Origin: an uncultured Pirellulaceae bacterium
Lineage (GTDB): Bacteria; Planctomycetota; Planctomycetia; Pirellulales; Pirellulaceae
Length of the DNA stretch: 40,988 nucleotides
Assembly (NCBI GenBank): GCA_905480545.1
Contig: CAJQQR010000079.1
Location: forward strand, 1 to 40,988
Reading direction: 5' to 3'
Below the pieces are notes generated by a model. That model had not been told where the DNA came from. It saw only the letters and a list, made by a program, of their open reading frames with translations, and searched no databases. This document shows, in pieces, positions 35,387 to 40,988 of this stretch (the first letter of the stretch is position 1; every line of letters starts with the position of its first letter). A program made the position numbers and the translations under genes.

Positions 35387-36139
35387 ATGTCTGATCCAAT
35401 CGCTGTTATCCTCGCTGCCGGTAAAGGTACCCGAATGCAGAGCGAGCTGCCAAAGGTGCTATGTGAGGTTATGGATCGTCCGATGATCCATTTTGTCCTT
35501 GATGCCTTGGAAAAAAGCGGGTTCAAAAAGAAAATCGTGGTCGTCGGATACAAACAAGAGCTTGTTCGTGAGGCGTTAGCCGATCGAGAAAGCGTTGAAT
35601 TCGTCGTTCAAGAGGAACAATTGGGGACAGGGCATGCCGTAATGGTATGCCGAGACAACCTTGAGTCACACGATGGCCCCGTACTGGTTGTCGCTGGCGA
35701 TTCGCCAATGATCCAGGTCAGCAGTTTGACAACGCTTTTGGAGCACTTTCACGAAACCCAACCGGCATGCCTCCTGGGGACGCTAAAAAAAGACAACCCT
35801 GCCGGATTGGGTCGGATTGTACGGGACGAAAATGGTGCATTCACTGGTATCGTGGAAGAAAAGGATGCCACCGAGCAGCAGCGATTGATTACTGAAGTCA
35901 ACATGAGCACCTACATCTTCGATAATCAGAAAATGCTATCCGTTTTATCAGAGTTAAAGAACCAGAATTCGCAGGGTGAGTACTATATCACCGATTGTCC
36001 GGCCCTATTGCGGGAAGATGGGAAAAAAGTTGACGCACTACCCGTGCTCAAACCATGCGAATCGCTTAGTATCAATACTGTTGATGAACTAGCGATCGTG
36101 GACGCTGAAATGCGGCGTCTTCTCAATAAAATTCCGTGA
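35387..36139 (+). CDS. glmU: Single-domain GlmU-type nucleotidyltransferase (UDP-GlcNAc pyrophosphorylase)
   Basis: The GT-A-like nucleotidyltransferase fold carries ILAAGKGTRMQSELPKVL (about 9-26), the nucleotide-binding and catalytic loop of GlmU. VVQEEQLGTGHAVMVC, VVAGDSPMI with the metal Asp, GLGRIVRDENG, EVNMSTYIF and GEYYITDCPALL are the uridylyltransferase motifs. The protein ends at residue 250, where the usual left-handed helix acetyltransferase domain would start, so it is about half the length of classical GlmU. It should make UDP-GlcNAc from GlcNAc-1-P and UTP, with the acetylation done by another protein. It is followed after 13 bp by prs, the glmU-prs pairing known from Firmicutes. 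The symbol covers the N-terminal activity only. Confidence 0.87.
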   Translation: MSDPIAVILAAGKGTRMQSELPKVLCEVMDRPMIHFVLDALEKSGFKKKIVVVGYKQELVREALADRESVEFVVQEEQLGTGHAVMVCRDNLESHDGPVLVVAGDSPMIQVSSLTTLLEHFHETQPACLLGTLKKDNPAGLGRIVRDENGAFTGIVEEKDATEQQRLITEVNMSTYIFDNQKMLSVLSELKNQNSQGEYYITDCPALLREDGKKVDALPVLKPCESLSINTVDELAIVDAEMRRLLNKIP

Positions 36140-36152
36140 AACTTGCCGAAAA

Positions 36153-37145
36153 ATGCGCGAGATAAAAGTCTTTAGCGGTCGAGCCCATCCCATGTTGGCG
36201 GAGAATATCTGCCTTTTTTTACGGGAGGAATGCGGACTCGATGTCGAATTGGGCGGTTGCAGCCTGAACACTTTTCCCGACGGCGAATTCCATTGCAAAA
36301 TTGAGGATGTTCGCGGTCGCGACGTTTTTCTCGTGCAACCGACTTGCCCTCCGGTGAACGACAACATTATGGAACTGCTGATCATGATCGACACTTGCCG
36401 ACGGGCAAGTGCCGAGCGGATCACGGTCGTTTGTCCGTATTTCGGGTACGCAAGGCAAGACCGCAAAGATGAGGGACGAGTCCCCATTACCGCAAAACTG
36501 GTCGCAAATCTGATAACCGAAGCTGGTGCAGACCGAGTTTTGACGATGGATTTGCATGCAGCTCAGATCCAGGGATTTTTTGACGTTCCAGTCGATCACC
36601 TCTACGCCTCACACGTTCTAAACAGCCATTTTAAAAAACAAGGCTACGAGCCCGATGACATCGTTGTAGTCAGTCCGGACGAAGGAAGCATCAAACGCTC
36701 GGTCGGCCACAAAGATCGCCTAGGTGGATCGCTGGCAATCATAGACAAACGACGAAATAGCGCAACAGAAGTAACCGCAGAGAACGTAATTGGCGGTCCG
36801 ATCGAAGGCAAAATCGCAATCATGTTCGATGATATGATCAGCACGGCCGGTTCGATTTGCAACGCGGCGCGCAGCGTAAAGTCATTTGGGGCCAAAGAAA
36901 TCCATGTCGCGGCGACTCATGGGCTGTTCGCCGGTGATGCGATTAGCAAGCTTACCAAAGCCCCTATTGACAGTGTTGTCGTCACCGACAGCGTCCCATT
37001 GCCCGCGGAAAAGCAGATCCCCAAAATCAAGCAGTTGACAATTTCCAGGTTACTTGGAGAAGCGATCAAACGCGTCCACAACGACCAATCGGTCAGCCGG
37101 ATATTCAACGAGGACATCAACAAAGATGGCAGCCAATTGTTCTAA
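36153..37145 (+). CDS. prs: Ribose-phosphate pyrophosphokinase (PRPP synthetase)
   Basis: The enzyme makes PRPP from ribose-5-phosphate and ATP for nucleotide, His and Trp synthesis. Visible motifs are KVFSGRAHPMLAENI at the start, FPDGEFHCKIEDVRGRDVFLVQPT, CPYFGYARQDRK (the flexible ATP-binding loop with catalytic residues), DLHAAQIQGFF with the metal-binding His, VVSPDEGSIKR, and the PRPP-binding loop IMFDDMISTAGSICNAA (about 227-243). At 330 residues it is slightly longer than the usual 310-320. It forms hexamers in the cytoplasm. The start is the ATG 13 bp after the glmU stop. Linkage to an S10 operon just downstream is unusual but compatible with growth-linked expression. Confidence 0.95.
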   Translation: MREIKVFSGRAHPMLAENICLFLREECGLDVELGGCSLNTFPDGEFHCKIEDVRGRDVFLVQPTCPPVNDNIMELLIMIDTCRRASAERITVVCPYFGYARQDRKDEGRVPITAKLVANLITEAGADRVLTMDLHAAQIQGFFDVPVDHLYASHVLNSHFKKQGYEPDDIVVVSPDEGSIKRSVGHKDRLGGSLAIIDKRRNSATEVTAENVIGGPIEGKIAIMFDDMISTAGSICNAARSVKSFGAKEIHVAATHGLFAGDAISKLTKAPIDSVVVTDSVPLPAEKQIPKIKQLTISRLLGEAIKRVHNDQSVSRIFNEDINKDGSQLF

Positions 37146-37280
37146 ACAACTGCCCGTTTGCGAATGAGGTAAAGCGACCAGTTAAAGCGACAAAATAAAA
37201 CGGGATTTGTGACCAGCGGAAAAACAATCACGCCCGTGGCAAACCAGTGCCAACGCCATCAACTCACCAGCAAACGCATT

Positions 37281-37306
37281 AAAGATTCTTCACAAAGATT
37301 CTTCAC
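37281..37306. repeat. 13-bp tandem repeat, 2 copies
   Basis: AAAGATTCTTCAC occurs twice in exact tandem and a third copy begins with AAAG two bases later. It sits between prs and the S10 promoter. Confidence 0.75.
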
Positions 37307-37480
37307 CAAAGTCGCACGCCATTGGTTCTAGTCGAAAATTGCCAGCCAATCGCTAAAACACCTCGTCAATCACGATTGATTTCACCCGATCTGGATGGAC
37401 TGTTTCAACCATCTAAGCGATCGCATTAACGTGCGATCTACAAAAAACCGATAACTTTTTCTTTCCGACGGTTTTGGGTG

Positions 37481-37509
37481 TTGACGATAATGCTGTCACC
37501 CCGTAAATT
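37481..37509 (+). promoter_or_regulatory. Sigma70-type promoter of the S10 operon
   Basis: TTGACG (37481-37486) and TAAATT (37504-37509) are separated by exactly 17 bp, close to the housekeeping consensus. Transcription would start near 37516, giving a leader of about 65 nt that includes the hairpin at 37519-37541. Confidence 0.7.
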
Positions 37510-37518
37510 CGTACCTTC

Positions 37519-37541
37519 TCCTGTAAGTCAGTCTTACAGGA
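37519..37541 (+). promoter_or_regulatory. Leader hairpin upstream of rpsJ (candidate autoregulatory site)
   Basis: TCCTGTAAG pairs perfectly with CTTACAGGA around the loop TCAGT. It would be at the very 5' end of the S10 mRNA, about 40 nt before the rpsJ start. No U-run follows, so it is not a simple terminator. In E. coli the S10 leader is bound by ribosomal protein L4; this hairpin is unrelated in sequence, and any regulatory role is inferred. Confidence 0.6.
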
Positions 37542-37580
37542 CTTGCTATTTGATAATTCAACATCTGGGTAAAACGAGCA

Positions 37581-37910
37581 GTGGCAGATACGAAACGTGA
37601 AGTGATTCGCATTCGAATGGAAGCATACGATCACGGCGTGCTTGATCAGAGTGCTCTTGAGATCGTGGATACTGCCAAGCGTACGCATTCAGAAGTTCAT
37701 GGCCCCATCCCCTTGCCAACTCGCATTGAGCGGTATACGGTGATCTCCAGTCCTTTTGTGAACAAAAAATCTCGTCAACAATTCGAGATCCGAACTCACA
37801 AGCGTGTCATTGACATTGTTCAAGCGACCGCTAAAACAATTGAAGCGCTCAACAAGTTGAGCCTTCCAGCAGGTGTTGATATCAAAATCAAAGCGACGAC
37901 TCGAGGCTAG
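37581..37910 (+). CDS. rpsJ: Small ribosomal subunit protein S10
   Basis: The protein belongs to the 30S head and, with NusB, also takes part in transcription antitermination. The body reads [26 protein letters not shown], then [39 protein letters not shown], all diagnostic of S10. The C-terminal IKIKATTRG is near the usual -VEIKL end. Translation starts at GTG. The 109-residue length is close to the usual 102-106. It is the first gene of the S10 cluster. A 207-bp gap, longer than normal, separates it from rplC. Confidence 0.96.
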   Translation: MADTKREVIRIRMEAYDHGVLDQSALEIVDTAKRTHSEVHGPIPLPTRIERYTVISSPFVNKKSRQQFEIRTHKRVIDIVQATAKTIEALNKLSLPAGVDIKIKATTRG

Positions 37911-37990
37911 TCTCGATTGAAGTGGCGTTTGTTGAATCCTTAACAGGGTTGATACTTGGTCATTTTGAAGACTGGTCAAAGTCCAATTTT

Positions 37991-38020
37991 TTGATGGCCA
38001 GATAGTACCGAAATTATAAA
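37991..38020 (+). promoter_or_regulatory. Candidate internal promoter between rpsJ and rplC
   Basis: TTGATG (37991-37996) and TATAAA (38015-38020) are spaced by 18 bp inside the unusually long rpsJ-rplC gap. It could give rplC and later genes transcription independent of rpsJ. Confidence 0.45.
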
Positions 38021-38117
38021 TCATATGAATGGACGTTTTGTGGGTAAGCTTTCCTAATCGGATTGTCTCCCATGAAGCAAGCCACTTTTTTAACAACGTA
38101 TTTGCAGGGCGAAAGTC

Positions 38118-38795
38118 ATGGCGAAGGGAATACTCGGTCGCAAGATCGGTATGACTCAGATATATAGCGAAAACGGTGATTTAACTCCAGTTACAATCAT
38201 CGAGGCGGGTCCATGTAGTGTCCTGCAGCTTAAGACTGTTGAAAAAGATGGTTACGAAGCCGTTCAGCTTGGTTTTCTTGATAAACCGAGAAGGCTCGCG
38301 ATCAAAAGCGAACGCGGCCATGTCGCAGCGATTGGCAGCAAGCGAGCAAAGCTCAAAGGCGACTCGGCGTCACCCAAAGCCGACTGCGAACCCAAGAAAT
38401 TCGTCCGCGAGATCCGCGGTTCGGCCGACGGCCTAGAAGTTGGCTCAAACTTGGCTGTGGACTGCTTGGATGGTGTAATCGCTGTTGATGTCGTGGGAAC
38501 GAGCAAAGGCCGTGGCTTTTCAGGTGTTATGAAGCGTCATAACTTCTCCGGTCAGCGTGCAACTCATGGTGTGAAAAAGTGTCACCGTCATGCTGGTGGT
38601 ACTGGAATGAGTGCGTATCCAAGTCGCTTGTTCAAAGGCAAGCGGATGGCTGGGCAGTACGGAAACACACAAGTAACCACACGAAACGTGAAGGTTGTTA
38701 AGGTCGATCCCGAGAACAATGTATTGTTGATTAAGGGTGCTATCCCTGGCCCAAATGGTGGTTACGTCGTGGTCAAGGAAACGAACAAGGTTTAG
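38118..38795 (+). CDS. rplC: Large ribosomal subunit protein L3
   Basis: L3 is an early assembly protein that reaches the peptidyl-transferase centre of the 50S subunit. The sequence opens ILGRKIGMTQIYSENGDLTPVTIIEAGPC. It has the diagnostic KGRGFSGVMKRHNF, then GHR/GMSAYPSRLFKGKRMAGQYGN and LIKGAIPGPNGGYVVVK at the end. The glutamine methylated in other bacteria lies in the region FSGVMKRHNFSGQRATHG. The 225 residues include a moderately longer middle segment (about 70-95) than E. coli L3 (209). Only 4 bp separate its stop codon from the rplD start, so the two are translationally linked. Confidence 0.97.
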   Translation: MAKGILGRKIGMTQIYSENGDLTPVTIIEAGPCSVLQLKTVEKDGYEAVQLGFLDKPRRLAIKSERGHVAAIGSKRAKLKGDSASPKADCEPKKFVREIRGSADGLEVGSNLAVDCLDGVIAVDVVGTSKGRGFSGVMKRHNFSGQRATHGVKKCHRHAGGTGMSAYPSRLFKGKRMAGQYGNTQVTTRNVKVVKVDPENNVLLIKGAIPGPNGGYVVVKETNKV

Positions 38796-38799
38796 TCAA

Positions 38800-39450
38800 A
38801 TGGTAAGTCTTCCTGTGTACGATGCTTCTGGTTCAGAAGTTGGCAAGTACGAAATCGATCCTGCTGAAATATCCCCGACGATCAACAAGCAATTGTTGCA
38901 CGACGTTGTGGTCATGTATCAAGCAAGTAAGCGTCAGGGATCGCACAAATCAAAGTCTCGGGCGGAAGTCGCCGGTGCAAACAAGAAAATGTATCGCCAG
39001 AAAGGAACTGGTAACGCTCGTGCCGGTTCACGTCGCAGTGGTATCCGCCGAGGTGGTGGGCACATCTTTGCGAAGCGTGCAAGAGATTACAGCTACCGAC
39101 TCAACAAAAAAGCGATCCGCGCTGCGACCAAGATGGCAATTGCAGGGAAGATCCAAGATAACCAGGTCGTTGTAATTGATAGCCTGGCATTTGACGAGCC
39201 GAAAACCAGCGTGATGGCAGGTGTTCTAAAGGCGTTGAATTTGACGGGGCAGACGACCCTGATCACTGTAGCGTCTCATGATGCCACAACTTACAAGAGC
39301 GCACGAAACATAGCGAACGTCAGTATGTCGACCGTGTCTGATTTAAATGCCCTGACTGTGCTGGCCCCGAGAAAAATGCTCGTGACCAAAGCTGCATTGG
39401 ATGCAATAAAATCCGGTTCAAAATCTGTGCAGGAAGGCGTGGAGGCTTAA
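38800..39450 (+). CDS. rplD: Large ribosomal subunit protein L4
   Basis: L4 lines part of the peptide exit tunnel and, in E. coli, represses its own operon by binding the S10 leader. The chosen ATG (38800) gives the family-typical start SLPVYDASGSEVGKYEID; an in-frame ATG at 38737 would overlap rplC by 59 bp and is rejected. Core motifs are YQASKRQGSHKSKSRAEVAG and KMYRQKGTGNARAGSRRSGIRRGGGHIFAKRARDYSYRLNKK, the tunnel extension rich in Gly and Arg. DALTVLAPRKMLVTKAALDAI ends it. The 216-residue length is normal. Self-regulation through the leader hairpin is only a hypothesis. Confidence 0.97.
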   Translation: MVSLPVYDASGSEVGKYEIDPAEISPTINKQLLHDVVVMYQASKRQGSHKSKSRAEVAGANKKMYRQKGTGNARAGSRRSGIRRGGGHIFAKRARDYSYRLNKKAIRAATKMAIAGKIQDNQVVVIDSLAFDEPKTSVMAGVLKALNLTGQTTLITVASHDATTYKSARNIANVSMSTVSDLNALTVLAPRKMLVTKAALDAIKSGSKSVQEGVEA

Positions 39451-39453
39451 GCG

Positions 39454-39777
39454 ATGGGAAACATTCCAACGCCGTCAGGCGAAAAAACAAAAATGACTCT
39501 GGACCCGCATCAAATCCTGTTTCGGCCATTGGTGACCGAAAAAGGGATGCGTCAGTCTACCGAACTCAATCAGTATGCGTTTGAAATCAATCCGTTGGCG
39601 ACGAAAGAAGATGTTCGTCGGGCAGTGGAGGAATTGTTTGATGTGAAAGTCGTTCGGGTTGCCACGCAAACCCGAAAAGGCAAGCCGCGTCGGACAAAGA
39701 ATCGCATGGGTAAAACAAAAGGATGGAAGAAGGCGATTGTTTCGCTTGATGATGAACATCGAATCGACTTCTTTTAA
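39454..39777 (+). CDS. rplW: Large ribosomal subunit protein L23
   Basis: L23 sits at the exit-tunnel mouth and docks signal-recognition particle and trigger factor. Its motifs are DPHQILFRPLVTEKGMRQ, YAFEINPLATKEDVRRAVEELFDVKVVRVATQTRKGKPRR and the C-terminal GWKKAIVSLDDEHRIDFF. The first ATG, 3 bp after the rplD stop, gives a 13-residue polar extension; a second in-frame ATG at 39493 would start closer to the usual family N-terminus (TLDPHQ). Either may be used. Confidence 0.96.
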   Translation: MGNIPTPSGEKTKMTLDPHQILFRPLVTEKGMRQSTELNQYAFEINPLATKEDVRRAVEELFDVKVVRVATQTRKGKPRRTKNRMGKTKGWKKAIVSLDDEHRIDFF

Positions 39778-39792
39778 AGCATTGGTGTATTA

Positions 39793-40653
39793 ATGGGTAT
39801 TCGAAAATATAAACCGACGTCAGCTGGCCGTAGAAATGCGTCAGTCTCAGACTTTGCAGACCTGACAAAGGGTGCAAAACCTGAGCGATCGTTGCTTCGA
39901 CCGATCAAAAAGAACGGCGGACGTAACAATCAAGGCAAGATCACAGTTCGGCACCGTGGCGGTGGTCACAAGCGAATGTATCGTGTTATCGATTTCAAAC
40001 GAGATAAGGATGGCGTCGAAGCTGTTGTTAACTCAGTTCAGTACGATCCGAATCGTAGTGCTCGAATTGCATTGTTGTTTTACACCGATGGTGAGAAGCG
40101 TTACATTTTGGCTCCCGATGGGTTGAAGGCCGGCGACAAAGTGATTAGTGGGAGTAATGTGGTGCCAAAAGTTGGCTGCTGCATGCCACTGAAGAGCATT
40201 CCGTTGGCGACTGAAATTCACGCGGTAGAGATGCGTGCCGGTCAAGGTGCGGCGTTGTGCCGAAGTGCTGGAACAAGTGCAACTTTAATGGCACGCGAAG
40301 GGAACTGGGCACAGATTTCACTTCCAAGTGGAGAGATCCGCCGGATCCCGTCATCATGTCGAGCTACGATTGGAAAAGTTGGCAATTCAGAGCACAGTAG
40401 CATTGTGCTTGGTAAAGCAGGGCGAAAGCGTTGGCTTGGCTGGCGACCGACCGTACGTGGAACAGCGATGAATCCGATCGATCACCCGCATGGTGGTGGT
40501 GAAGGTCGAACCAAAGGTGGTCGTCATCCGGTTAGTCCGACTGGCGTACCGGCAAAGGGTGGACCAACTCGACAGAAGAGAAAACCATCTAACTCGGCTA
40601 TTGTCCGTCGCCGGCGATCTCGTCGATACGGTGTTTTGGCATTGAAAAAATAG
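39793..40653 (+). CDS. rplB: Large ribosomal subunit protein L2
   Basis: L2 contacts 23S rRNA near the peptidyl-transferase centre and is needed for subunit association. The protein opens [20 protein letters not shown], then has [35 protein letters not shown]. It also has [21 protein letters not shown], the highly conserved [23 protein letters not shown] with the functional His of the family, and the end [18 protein letters not shown]. The 286-residue length is slightly longer than the usual 270-277. The start is 15 bp after the rplW stop. Confidence 0.98.
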   Translation: MGIRKYKPTSAGRRNASVSDFADLTKGAKPERSLLRPIKKNGGRNNQGKITVRHRGGGHKRMYRVIDFKRDKDGVEAVVNSVQYDPNRSARIALLFYTDGEKRYILAPDGLKAGDKVISGSNVVPKVGCCMPLKSIPLATEIHAVEMRAGQGAALCRSAGTSATLMAREGNWAQISLPSGEIRRIPSSCRATIGKVGNSEHSSIVLGKAGRKRWLGWRPTVRGTAMNPIDHPHGGGEGRTKGGRHPVSPTGVPAKGGPTRQKRKPSNSAIVRRRRSRRYGVLALKK

Positions 40654-40662
40654 GATTAGTTT

Positions 40663-40932
40663 GTGAGTCGTTCATCAAAAAAAGGTCCTTACGTTGACCC
40701 GAAAGTTTTCTTCAAAGTTCAAAAACTAGAAGAAGCGGGCAATAAAGAACCAATTAAAACATGGTCACGTGCATGCACGATTGTACCGGAATTTGTGGGT
40801 CATACGTTTATGATTCACAACGGTCGGATGCACGTGAAGCTTCTTGTGACCGAAGATATGGTCGGGCATAAGCTTGGAGAGTTCGCTCCGACGCGGACCT
40901 TCAAAGGTCACGGCGGACGTCAGAAGAAGTAA
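40663..40932 (+). CDS. rpsS: Small ribosomal subunit protein S19
   Basis: S19 forms a complex with S13 in the 30S head and contacts the A-site tRNA. It is read from a GTG start 9 bp after rplB. The motifs [54 protein letters not shown] and [17 protein letters not shown] are diagnostic. The length of 89 residues is standard. Confidence 0.97.
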   Translation: MSRSSKKGPYVDPKVFFKVQKLEEAGNKEPIKTWSRACTIVPEFVGHTFMIHNGRMHVKLLVTEDMVGHKLGEFAPTRTFKGHGGRQKK

Positions 40933-40947
40933 CGCGGAGTTAAAAAC

Positions 40948-40988
40948 ATGGCTTTTAAAGCTTTTCATAAACATGCACGAATAAGCGC
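40948..40988 (+). CDS. rplV: Large ribosomal subunit protein L22 (5' end only)
   Basis: An ATG 15 bp after rpsS begins MAFKAFHKHARISA and runs off the window edge. The H-x-x-A-R-I-S start and the canonical gene order rpsS-rplV identify it as L22 despite only 13 complete codons being visible. Confidence 0.88.
   Translation, partial: MAFKAFHKHARIS

Larger units (their letters stand above)
37146..37580. other. Intergenic and leader region upstream of the S10 operon
   Basis: This region contains a 13-bp direct repeat (two copies at 37281-37306), a sigma70-type promoter and a leader hairpin, each listed separately. No gene is supported. The minus-strand frame at 37413-37688 runs antisense into rpsJ and is rejected. 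Confidence 0.6.

Overview
The window looks like chromosome from a planctomycete, probably of the Pirellula/Rhodopirellula type. This is an inference from gene content: a DUF1559 protein with a prepilin-type N-terminus, a short CxxC/CxxC zinc-ribbon membrane protein, very large secreted repeat proteins, many long gene-poor gaps, an IntI-type integrase of the kind known in this phylum, and a sulfotransferase next to glycan genes. No 16S rRNA or other decisive marker is present.

Layout. (1) 1-2622 is a chromosomal integron. An IntI-type tyrosine recombinase gene (854-2479, +) points away from at least two cassettes oriented on the minus strand. A textbook attC site lies at 184-273, a partial cassette gene runs off the left edge, and a candidate attI lies near 646-707. 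Short tandem repeats and a tRNA-Val(GAC) gene with its terminator follow. (2) 3204-12221 holds an orphan sensor histidine kinase with a c-type heme motif, an exported amidohydrolase, a DUF2237 protein, a 962-residue secreted HEAT/TPR-type protein and an overlapping coiled-coil protein. (3) 12330-26434 is a surface-polysaccharide locus. It has a divergent Wzm/Wzt-type ABC exporter, six proven or probable glycosyltransferases, a DUF1559 pseudopilin-like protein, a zinc-ribbon membrane protein and a sulfotransferase. Together these suggest synthesis, export and sulfation of a cell-surface glycan. (4) 26490-35285 is metabolic and miscellaneous: a serine hydrolase of the beta-lactamase/esterase fold, a DapA-family aldolase, GlcF-type iron-sulfur subunit, class II fumarase, a TraB/GumN-like protein and an outer-membrane-like protein. 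(5) 35387-40988 is housekeeping: a single-domain GlmU-type uridylyltransferase paired with prs, then the S10 ribosomal operon (rpsJ, rplC, rplD, rplW, rplB, rpsS, start of rplV). Ahead of rpsJ are a promoter and a perfect 9-bp leader hairpin.

The most notable signals are the integron with its folded attC, the rpsJ leader hairpin plus an unusually long rpsJ-rplC gap, and five unrelated short-unit tandem repeats (13-17 bp units) sitting in intergenic DNA, mostly just beyond gene ends. I did not find an obviously new defence or mobile system beyond the integron.
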